5,371 nt of DNA from Candidatus Melainabacteria bacterium (GTDB lineage: Bacteria > Actinomycetota > Actinomycetes > Mycobacteriales > Pseudonocardiaceae): the NCBI GenBank assembly GCA_903970565.1, contig CAJCJE010000876.1, forward strand, positions 1-5,371. The letters run 5' to 3'. Within the stretch, counting starts at the first letter, position 1; every line of letters starts with the position of its first letter. The position numbers and the translations under genes were made by a program. The notes beneath the pieces are model-generated. The model did not search any database and was not told where the DNA came from. It saw only the letters and a list, made by a program, of their open reading frames with translations. Shown piece by piece: positions 1-4,186 of the stretch.

Positions 1-89
1 AACGGCGCGATCCCCCCGGCTTCACCCGGTGGTTGGACAGCGGCGCCCGGCCCGGCGGAGACCCGAGCCGATACCTCACCGCCGGATGA
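1..89 (+). CDS. Probable 3' end of a rightward gene, product unknown
   Basis: An open frame enters from the left edge (codons in phase with base 3) and stops at TGA 87-89, giving about 28 residues ending in ...SRYLTAG. It is the best of the three rightward frames: about 24 of 28 third positions are G or C, and the composition (Trp, Phe, Tyr, Asp, Gly, few odd runs) resembles a real protein tail. The other two frames give Arg/Pro-rich or low-complexity peptides. No family can be recognised from so short a piece. It converges on the leftward CBS gene, and the hairpin at 131-149 would serve as a terminator for it. This is inference from frame statistics only, and the tail could be non-coding. 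Confidence 0.35.
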   Translation, partial: RRDPPGFTRWLDSGARPGGDPSRYLTAG

Positions 90-130
90 CGATGACCGAT
101 CCGATCGAGGACACGCCCATCCGAGGACTG

Positions 131-149
131 CCCCGCTGACCGGTCGGGG
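131..149. terminator. Candidate bidirectional terminator hairpin between convergent genes
   Basis: CCCCG (131-135) pairs with CGGGG (145-149) around a nine-base loop, and the 8-bp palindrome GACCGGTC (138-145) overlaps it. It sits directly after the TAA (150-152, complement) of the leftward CBS gene and about 40 bases after the stop of the probable rightward gene. There is no T-tract on either side, which is common for actinobacterial terminators but leaves the call unproved. Confidence 0.35.
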
Positions 150-860
150 TTACGGCCGAATGTCGCGCAGAGCCTCGAAACCCGGTGCCTCCGCGCCGTC
201 GCCGAGATGCGTGTCATCCTGCGCGAAGGTGAGTTGATCGGTGACGACCACAACACCGTCGACGGACTGGGCCAGGTGCACCGCGAGCGGCACCATGCTG
301 CGGCGTTCCAGTTGACCGTGCAGCGTCACCACGCCGTCCCGCACCTCAATGGTCACCGTGCGGGGATCGACGGACAACGCCCGGACCAGTACCTCGTCAC
401 TGATCTCCGCCTGGATGTCGCGGTCCGAGCGGACGAAAACCTGCACCAGGTCGTGCCGGCTGACGATGCCGACGAGATGTTCGGACGCATCCACCACCGG
501 CAGCCGTTTGAGGTTGTGGTCGGTCAGCAGCCGGGCCGCCGAACCGATGTTCGCGTCGACATCAACGGTGATGGCCGGGGTGGTCATCACGTCCTCGGCC
601 ACCGTTCCGGTGGTTTTCAGCCACACCTTGCGACTGGTCCGCGACCACCACGGCGGCCGGTGTACGGCAACGCGTAACTCGTACCTGCGCAACAGATCCG
701 CTTCGGACACCACACCCAGCACCCGGCCGGTCGCACCGACTACCGGCACGGCGCTGATGCGATGTGTGCTCAACAGTTCGGCGATGGCGTGGAACGGTGT
801 TCGTAGCTGGACCGACACGACGTCGTGGGTCATCACGTTGCCGACGCTGCGGTGCTTCAT
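150..860 (-). CDS. CBS-CBS-BON domain protein (nucleotide-sensing regulator)
   Basis: This is a 236-residue soluble protein. Residues about 6-60 form a first CBS motif (VMTHDVVSV... ending GVVSEADLLRR). Residues about 88-146 form the second (DVMTTPAITV..., LKRLPVVD, GIVSRHDLV). Residues about 147-213 form a BON domain (VTIEVRDGVVTLHGQLE..., VDGVVVVTDQ). Paired CBS motifs form a Bateman module that usually binds AMP, ATP or S-adenosylmethionine, while BON domains are linked to phospholipid or envelope binding. CBS-BON proteins are common in actinobacteria, often among stress or dormancy genes, but the direct partner is generally unknown. There is no signal peptide or membrane segment. The linker at about 61-85 is basic and aromatic (HRPPWWSRTSRKVW). 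The ATG at 858-860 is supported by AAGGAG (868-873, complement) seven bases upstream. The gene points away from the ANTAR genes and appears monocistronic. Confidence 0.9.
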   Translation of the reverse strand: MKHRSVGNVMTHDVVSVQLRTPFHAIAELLSTHRISAVPVVGATGRVLGVVSEADLLRRYELRVAVHRPPWWSRTSRKVWLKTTGTVAEDVMTTPAITVDVDANIGSAARLLTDHNLKRLPVVDASEHLVGIVSRHDLVQVFVRSDRDIQAEISDEVLVRALSVDPRTVTIEVRDGVVTLHGQLERRSMVPLAVHLAQSVDGVVVVTDQLTFAQDDTHLGDGAEAPGFEALRDIRP

Positions 861-867
861 GGCCGTT

Positions 868-894
868 CTCCTTGTTTACGGTTTCGTCGACCGT
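868..894 (-). promoter_or_regulatory. Ribosome binding site and upstream 5-bp hairpin of the CBS-BON gene
   Basis: On the complement, AAGGAG (868-873) lies seven bases before the ATG. Just upstream, ACGGT (890-894 on the complement) pairs with ACCGT (878-882 on the complement) around a seven-base loop. The hairpin ends four bases before the Shine-Dalgarno sequence, so it could tune access to the site. The ribosome binding site is clear; the role of the hairpin is a guess. Confidence 0.55.
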
Positions 895-973
895 GGACCC
901 ATAGCCAGGCGCAACACGGTTTGTGGCGCGAGCGTGGCCAGCCAGGCCCGCGCGGTGAACGGCGTCGCCGGGT

Positions 974-999
974 TCGACCGTGTGACCGCACGCGGTCGA
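974..999. repeat. 11-bp inverted repeat with 4-base loop
   Basis: TCGACCGTGTG (974-984) and CACGCGGTCGA (989-999) pair along eleven positions, with one T-G wobble (981/992), around the loop ACCG (985-988). It lies about 115 bases upstream of the CBS-BON start. In a leftward transcript the wobble becomes an A-C mismatch, so the RNA hairpin is better on the rightward strand. As DNA it could be an operator. It is stronger than nearby chance pairings. Confidence 0.5.
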
Positions 1000-1275
1000 G
1001 ACGGTTGCCGACGTGTCACCACTGTTCATCCGCGTGGGCTGGGACAGCAGAGCAGAAAGACCCGAGTTGGCAGACAAATGTCATCCCGCCACATCACGAC
1101 GACGAATCCGGGCCCGTAGTCCGAGCGGTTCCTGACCCGCGCTGCCCACGCGACGGCGCGGTTGTGACGACCGGCGAACACGCTCGCTGGAGAGTACGCT
1201 GAACAGGTCGCGGTTCTTGCGACATTGGCAACATCCCGGACCCGGTACGCCATGAGACGCGACCGGGGAGTCCAG

Positions 1276-1332
1276 ATGACGCCAGTCAGTATTTCCACCA
1301 TGCCGGCGACAGATCGAACGCGCGGCAGGTGA
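1276..1332 (+). CDS. Possible 18-residue leader peptide coupled to the first GAF-ANTAR gene
   Basis: ATG at 1276 is preceded by GGGGAG (1265-1270) with a five-base gap, a better ribosome binding site than the one in front of the GAF-ANTAR gene itself. The frame reads 18 residues (MTPVSISTMPATDRTRGR) and stops at TGA 1330-1332, whose A is the first base of the downstream ATG (1332). An in-frame ATG at 1252 would give 26 residues, but without a clear ribosome binding site. The TGATG overlap is a classic coupling arrangement. There is no homology support, and the codon count is too small for statistics. It may be only a translation-priming ORF, or chance. Confidence 0.25.
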   Translation: MTPVSISTMPATDRTRGR

Positions 1333-2060
1333 TGGCGACGACCAGCAATCGCGGCGGCGATCGGGGTGCCCAGGTGCGCCTGTGGGTCGCCGAGCACGCC
1401 GCCGCCCTCGGGGTGCGGGTGACGGTGCAACTGCTGTGCGAGACCGCCGTGGCCCGGCTCGGGATGAGCGGAATCGCGTTGACCCTGCGGACCTCGCTGG
1501 ACTGGTCGGAAACGCGGCATTGCACGGACCTGTTGGCTGGCAGGCTGGCGGAGTTGCAGGTCACGGTCGGGGAAGGGCCGTGCATGGACGCGCAGGCGGC
1601 CGGCGGCCCGGTGCTGGTCGCCGATCTGGATGCGCCGGAAAACCAACGTCGTTGGCCGTTGTTCGCACCGTTGGCGTTCGAAGCCGGCGCGGGTGCGTTG
1701 TTCGCGCTGCCGTTGTGTGTCGGGGCGGTCCGGGTCGGCGTTCTGGCCCTGCATCAGATCAGGGCCACCTGGCTGGAACCCGCCACGGTGACGGACTCGC
1801 TGGCGTTCGCTGCCCTGACGCTGAGATTGTTGCTCGACGAACAGGCCGATCTTCCCTCCTCGGACGGCGAATGGGAGCAGGGTCTTCCGCTGCACGACCC
1901 GCAGCTGCATCAGGCCACCGGGATGGTGGCCGCGCAACTCAATGTGGGAATGCGGGATGCTTTCGTCCGTCTGCGCGCGCGGGCGTTCGCCGCGCACCGG
2001 CCCTTGATCGAGGTGGCCACCGACGTGGTGGCCCGCCGACTGCGCTTCGAGTCCGAATAA
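1332..2060 (+). CDS. GAF and ANTAR domain protein, divergent ANTAR subtype
   Basis: This is a sensor-regulator of about 242 residues. A helix at about 16-45 leads into a GAF domain (about 30-175) with the family signature GEGPCMDA (about 80-87), the PVLVADLD strand and a hydrophobic core ending in LALHQI. The C-terminal ANTAR domain (about 190-238) reads LHQATGMVAAQLNV, then a helix with DAFVRLRARAF and HRPLIEVATDVV. ANTAR domains bind paired RNA stem-loops and prevent transcription termination; GAF domains bind small ligands or respond to redox state. This subtype lacks the SRxxIxxAKG core seen in the next gene, so RNA binding is less certain. The start could be GTG 1329 or ATG 1332. Neither has a clear Shine-Dalgarno sequence, and 1332 is chosen because it overlaps the leader stop. 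No kinase or receiver domain is present. Confidence 0.85.
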   Translation: MATTSNRGGDRGAQVRLWVAEHAAALGVRVTVQLLCETAVARLGMSGIALTLRTSLDWSETRHCTDLLAGRLAELQVTVGEGPCMDAQAAGGPVLVADLDAPENQRRWPLFAPLAFEAGAGALFALPLCVGAVRVGVLALHQIRATWLEPATVTDSLAFAALTLRLLLDEQADLPSSDGEWEQGLPLHDPQLHQATGMVAAQLNVGMRDAFVRLRARAFAAHRPLIEVATDVVARRLRFESE

Positions 2061-2077
2061 TGGAGTCCTGACCCAGG

Positions 2078-2106
2078 TAGGCAGCGCGGCTCAACGGCCG
2101 TAGGCT
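2078..2106 (+). promoter_or_regulatory. Candidate promoter of the second GAF-ANTAR gene
   Basis: TAGGCA (2078-2083) resembles a -35 TTGACA at four of six positions. After a 17-base spacer, TAGGCT (2101-2106) fits the actinobacterial TANNNT -10. Transcription would start near 2113, just before the GGGGAGG ribosome binding site. The two hexamers are part of a 6-bp direct repeat GTAGGC (2077 and 2100). The second gene may thus be expressed separately as well as by read-through. Confidence 0.4.
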
Positions 2107-2116
2107 GGAGTGATCC

Positions 2117-2123
2117 GGGGAGG
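2117..2123 (+). promoter_or_regulatory. Strong ribosome binding site of the second GAF-ANTAR gene
   Basis: GGGGAGG lies nine bases before ATG 2133 and fixes that start. The nearby GTG codons at 2123 and 2128 are in other frames. It contrasts with the missing Shine-Dalgarno sequence of the upstream paralogue. Confidence 0.7.
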
Positions 2124-2132
2124 TGACGTGCG

Positions 2133-2879
2133 ATGGGCGATGAGCGCCTCGTCGAGACGTTCGTCGAGTTGGCGGACACTCTGACCGCTGATTTCGACGT
2201 GATCGACTTCCTGCATGTGCTGGTGGACCGGTGCGTCAAACTTTTCGACGTCGACGCGGCCGGACTGCTGCTGGCCGCTCCGGACGGAAAACTGCAACTG
2301 ATCGCGAGTTCCAATGACCAGGTCCGGGTTCTGGAGCTGTTCCAGCTCCAGAACGATCAGGGCCCCTGCCTGGACGCCTTCGCAACCGGCAGGACGACCA
2401 GCAACGCGGACCTGGCCAACGCCGGCCAGCGGTGGCCGCGATTCTCCGCAGCGGCCACCGACGCAGGTTTCGCCGCAGTCGACGCCATACCGATGCGCCT
2501 ACGCAATGACGTGATCGGCGCGCTCAACCTCTTTCGCGTCCGACCCGGAAGCCTGCCCGATCAGGTTCTGCGCACCGCCTGCGCGTTGGCCGACGTGGCC
2601 ACCATCGGCCTGCTCCAGGAGCGCTCCATCCGCCACCAGGAAATCATCACCGAACAACTCCAGCGCGCCCTGAACAGCCGAGTGCTCATCGAACAGGCCA
2701 AGGGTCTCATCGCTGAACGCCTGCACATCGACATGGACGGCGCCTTCGCCGCCCTGCGCGGCTACGCTCGCGGTAACAACCTGAAACTCAGCGCCGTTGC
2801 CGATGCTGTCATCGCCGGCCGCACCAGCACCTACGACCTCCTCGGCACGCCGACCCCGCCCCACCAACCCAAGCGGTGA
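2133..2879 (+). CDS. GAF and ANTAR domain protein, canonical ANTAR subtype
   Basis: This is a 248-residue protein. A GAF domain spans about 8-160: FVELADTLTADFDVIDFLHVL at its start is typical of the family, followed by DQGPCLDAF at 75-83 and the IPMRLRNDVIGALNLF strand pair at about 120-135. The ANTAR domain spans about 176-228, with the conserved ALNSRVLIEQAKGLIAER, then AFAALRGYAR and NNLKLSAVADAVI. That matches the antitermination-type RNA-binding three-helix bundle. The last 15 or so residues are a Pro-rich tail. No membrane segment is visible. It lies 72 bases after a paralogue in the same orientation, suggesting an old duplication followed by divergence of the ANTAR core; the two could form heterodimers, which is inference. 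The likely role is ligand-controlled transcription antitermination. Signal and targets cannot be read from the sequence. Confidence 0.9.
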   Translation: MGDERLVETFVELADTLTADFDVIDFLHVLVDRCVKLFDVDAAGLLLAAPDGKLQLIASSNDQVRVLELFQLQNDQGPCLDAFATGRTTSNADLANAGQRWPRFSAAATDAGFAAVDAIPMRLRNDVIGALNLFRVRPGSLPDQVLRTACALADVATIGLLQERSIRHQEIITEQLQRALNSRVLIEQAKGLIAERLHIDMDGAFAALRGYARGNNLKLSAVADAVIAGRTSTYDLLGTPTPPHQPKR

Positions 2880-2981
2880 CAGCCACCTCCGGCACACGCA
2901 CCCGGTCGGCGGACCACCGCTGTCCTGCCTGCCGAAATCAATAATGGTCGATTCGACGATTACTGAAAGGCAGACAGCCCG

Positions 2982-3010
2982 ATCTTGTTTACACTTCGCC
3001 AATTCGTCAA
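2982..3010 (-). promoter_or_regulatory. Possible leftward promoter antisense to the second GAF-ANTAR gene
   Basis: On the complement, TTGACG (3005-3010, five of six matches to -35) is followed after exactly 17 bases by CAAGAT (2982-2987, matching A2, A5 and T6 of the -10). Transcription would start near 2975 and run antisense into the 3' end of the GAF-ANTAR gene. The inverted repeat 3017-3048 ends seven bases upstream of the -35, where an activator or repressor could sit. AT-rich DNA yields such matches by chance, so support is weak. Confidence 0.22.
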
Positions 3011-3016
3011 GAATAT

Positions 3017-3048
3017 GCGAAAAGCATACGTTGATGTATGCGTTTCGC
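3017..3048. repeat. 13-bp inverted repeat, terminator or operator
   Basis: GCGAAAAGCATAC (3017-3029) and GTATGCGTTTCGC (3036-3048) are complementary at 12 of 13 positions (A-G mismatch at 3023/3042) around GTTGAT (3030-3035). It is the strongest dyad in the window. It lies 137 bases after the GAF-ANTAR stop. No T-tract follows, and the arms are AT-rich for this genome, which argues for an operator or structured RNA at least as much as for a terminator. Confidence 0.55.
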
Positions 3049-3119
3049 GCGAATCCGGCGTGAAATCATAGCCGTCGGCCTAATGTTCCCGTGGCGGCCG
3101 GCGTGCGAGGATCGACTGG

Positions 3120-3143
3120 CACCAAGGCATTGGTGTCCACCAA
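3120..3143. repeat. Alternating hexamer triplet forming two exclusive hairpins
   Basis: CACCAA (3120-3125), TTGGTG (3130-3135) and CACCAA (3138-3143) occur in a row. The middle copy can pair with the first (loop GGCA) or, as a DNA dyad with a two-base centre, with the third. The two pairings exclude each other. It lies about 135 bases upstream of the TetR start, outside any called gene. Confidence 0.4.
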
Positions 3144-3239
3144 CTGAGCCTGTGCGCGGTGCCCGTCGCCGTTGACCTTCGTCGCGTATCCGGTCGACCT
3201 CTTGCCAGCCCCACGGCCGGGCTCTGCCGGTGGCGTGGC

Positions 3240-3270
3240 TTGGCACGATCCGAGGGTCGTCTGCGACAGT
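3240..3270 (+). promoter_or_regulatory. Candidate promoter for a leaderless TetR transcript
   Basis: TTGGCA (3240-3245) and GACAGT (3265-3270) are separated by 19 bases. GACAGT keeps the A2 and T6 of TANNNT, and transcription starting seven bases later would begin exactly at the A of ATG 3277. This fits leaderless translation, which is common in actinobacteria, and would explain the lack of a good Shine-Dalgarno sequence (only GTGGGG at 3269-3274, too close). The spacer is longer than ideal. Confidence 0.35.
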
Positions 3271-3276
3271 GGGGAC

Positions 3277-3963
3277 ATGACTGATCGGCCGCGCAGTCGC
3301 CGCGGGGATGGCGACCAACTGCGGGTTGACGTGCTGGCCGCGGTGAACCGACTGCTCGACGAGTGGGGCAGCCACGAGAAGTTGACCATGCGCGCGGTGG
3401 CCAGGGAAGCTGGTGTCGCGGCGCCGAGCATCTACCTGCATTTCGCCGACAAGACCGAACTGGTCTGGGCCGCGCTGTCGGACAAGTACGAGCACCTAGC
3501 CCAGCGGATGCGCGCCGCTGACGACGCCCTCGACGCGGCCGATGCCAGGGGCAGGCTGCTGGCGCAGGTGCGGGCGTACTGCCTGTTCGCCCTGGAGAAT
3601 CCGGGCCATTACCGGCTGATGTACGAGGTCCGCCAGCCCTCGGTCAGCGCGGACCGCGCCGGCGCGCATCCCGCCCGCCTGGTCTCCCGGCAACTCCGCG
3701 CCGCCATCAACCGCTGCCTCGACGCCGGTTACCCACTGTCCCTGCCGCCCCGGCAGGCCGCGCACACGCTGTGGGCCGCCCTGCACGGCATCGTTGCCCT
3801 GCACCACACCTTGTCGGCGAGCGCGGCACCGGTCCTGGTCGTGAGCATCGCCGAGGGACTCGTTAACGCACTCGTGGCGACAACGCCCGGCCCGAGACCG
3901 GTTCGTCCGCCGGACACCGAGGTCGAGCGGCTGATCGCCGCCACCGTGCTCGACGAGCCCTGA
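3277..3963 (+). CDS. TetR family transcriptional regulator with WHG-type C-terminal domain
   Basis: This is a 228-residue, one-component repressor-like protein. The N-terminal DNA-binding domain spans about 14-62. Its helix-turn-helix at about 37-56 (TMRAVAREAGVAAPSIYLHF) is followed by the invariant-style FADKTELV. The C-terminal ligand and dimer domain includes ENPGHYRLMYE (107-117) and the WxxxHG signature (W166, H170, G171) of the WHG class. A TTG codon at 3172 in the same frame would add 35 residues, but these have no family character and the region looks noncoding, so ATG 3277 is preferred. The gene precedes an oxidoreductase/decarboxylase operon in the same direction, and a 21-bp dyad sits over that operon's promoter, which suggests local repression. 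The ligand is unknown; a substrate of the operon is the natural guess. Confidence 0.92.
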   Translation: MTDRPRSRRGDGDQLRVDVLAAVNRLLDEWGSHEKLTMRAVAREAGVAAPSIYLHFADKTELVWAALSDKYEHLAQRMRAADDALDAADARGRLLAQVRAYCLFALENPGHYRLMYEVRQPSVSADRAGAHPARLVSRQLRAAINRCLDAGYPLSLPPRQAAHTLWAALHGIVALHHTLSASAAPVLVVSIAEGLVNALVATTPGPRPVRPPDTEVERLIAATVLDEP

Positions 3964-3990
3964 CCACCACGCTGCGCACGCCTACCGATA

Positions 3991-4018
3991 CGGCAAGTGA
4001 CGCGGGTCACGCTAGCCG
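3991..4018 (+). terminator. Candidate terminator after the TetR gene
   Basis: GTGAC (3997-4001) pairs perfectly with GTCAC (4006-4010) around the tetraloop GCGG. An outer CGGC (3991-3994) / GCCG (4015-4018) stem is separated from it by an internal loop. It begins 28 bases after the TGA. There is no T-tract. It would insulate the downstream operon, which has its own promoter. Confidence 0.4.
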
Positions 4019-4031
4019 TTCCCGGCAGGGA

Positions 4032-4061
4032 TTGACCAGACCCTGTCACGAGGGCTTAACT
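4032..4061 (+). promoter_or_regulatory. Candidate promoter of the oxidoreductase operon
   Basis: TTGACC (4032-4037, five of six matches to the -35 consensus) is followed after 18 bases by TTAACT (4056-4061), a poorer -10. Start would fall near 4068, inside the dyad at 4057-4077. This leaves a 5' leader of about 120 bases before the ATG, in which I see no clear small ORF or riboswitch. Confidence 0.45.
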
Positions 4062-4077
4062 GAACTTAGTTCGGTTA
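4057..4077. promoter_or_regulatory. Candidate TetR operator, 21-bp near-palindrome
   Basis: TAACTGAAC (4057-4065), centre TTA, and GTTCGGTTA (4069-4077) match as an inverted repeat at eight of nine positions (T/G at 4061/4073). Length, odd-base centre and GAAC...GTTC half-sites are typical of TetR-family operators. It covers the -10 and start of the putative operon promoter, the expected position for repression. It lies 93 bases after the TetR stop. No copy is visible in front of the TetR gene, so autoregulation through this motif is not supported. Confidence 0.6.
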
Positions 4078-4186
4078 CGCGGAGTTCATCATCGGTCGCC
4101 CTCGGCAGAGGACGTTCCGGTCTGCGGCCGACAACGACACGCCGGGCGCTCGCCAGGTCGGGTCGGATCGCGTCAGGAGCGCACGC

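Larger units (their letters stand above)
861..1251. other. Intergenic regulatory region between divergent CBS-BON and GAF-ANTAR genes
   Basis: This stretch of about 390 bases separates divergently transcribed genes, so it should carry promoters for both. I see no convincing coding region: the long frames here are extensions of antisense frames, have no ribosome binding site and resemble no family. It does contain the stem-loop at 974-999, a 9-bp direct repeat TCGACCGTG at 887-895 and 974-982, and a small dyad GACAAATGTC at 1073-1082. No good -35/-10 pair was found in either direction. Confidence 0.5.
2880..3276. other. 397-base structured noncoding region, first half AT-rich
   Basis: There is no supported complete gene here. 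Bases 2931-3070 are about 45% GC by hand count (63 of 140), far below the flanking genes. The region holds, in order: a long-loop stem TGTCCTGCCT (2921-2930) / AGGCAGACA (2968-2976, one bulged C) enclosing the perfect odd palindrome GTCGATTCGAC (2947-2957); promoter-like hexamers in both directions around 2982-3016; the 13-bp inverted repeat at 3017-3048; the 10-bp palindrome TTCGCGCGAA (3044-3053); the triple hexamer at 3120-3143; a CCACGGC/GCC(G)GTGG stem (3211-3233); and the probable TetR promoter. A 39-codon frame from ATG 2944 has no ribosome binding site and is not called. Confidence 0.6.

Noticed and set aside
895..921. SigB/SigF-like promoter (GTGTT...GGGTC on the complement) before the CBS-BON gene
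   Set aside because: Spacing between the two elements is about 12-13 bases instead of the usual 14 or more, and the GGGTA element is imperfect.
562..1077. Leftward frame overlapping the CBS-BON start region
   Set aside because: It overlaps the confident CBS-BON gene in another frame and lacks a ribosome binding site or domain.
1162..1200. Promoter for the first GAF-ANTAR gene using TACGCT (1195-1200)
   Set aside because: The -10 fits TANNNT, but no -35-like hexamer lies 16-18 bases upstream; the nearest TTGTGA is 27 bases away.
1026..1997. Long leftward open frame of 323 codons opposite the first GAF-ANTAR gene
   Set aside because: It is Arg/Gln/Gly-rich, matches no family, and mirrors the codon pattern of the real gene on the other strand, as expected in GC-rich DNA.
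2944..3063. 39-codon rightward ORF in the AT-rich island
   Set aside because: No ribosome binding site, no recognisable protein features, and it runs through the 13-bp inverted repeat.
3172..3276. N-terminal extension of the TetR gene starting at TTG 3172
   Set aside because: The 35 extra residues show no TetR character, no ribosome binding site precedes the TTG, and ATG 3277 has a promoter-like sequence at leaderless distance.
4078..4186. Riboswitch or small ORF in the operon leader
   Set aside because: Only a weak imperfect stem (CGGCAGA / TCTGCGG, about 4103-4130) and a short GGTCG duplication are visible; no known riboswitch pattern or start codon with a ribosome binding site.
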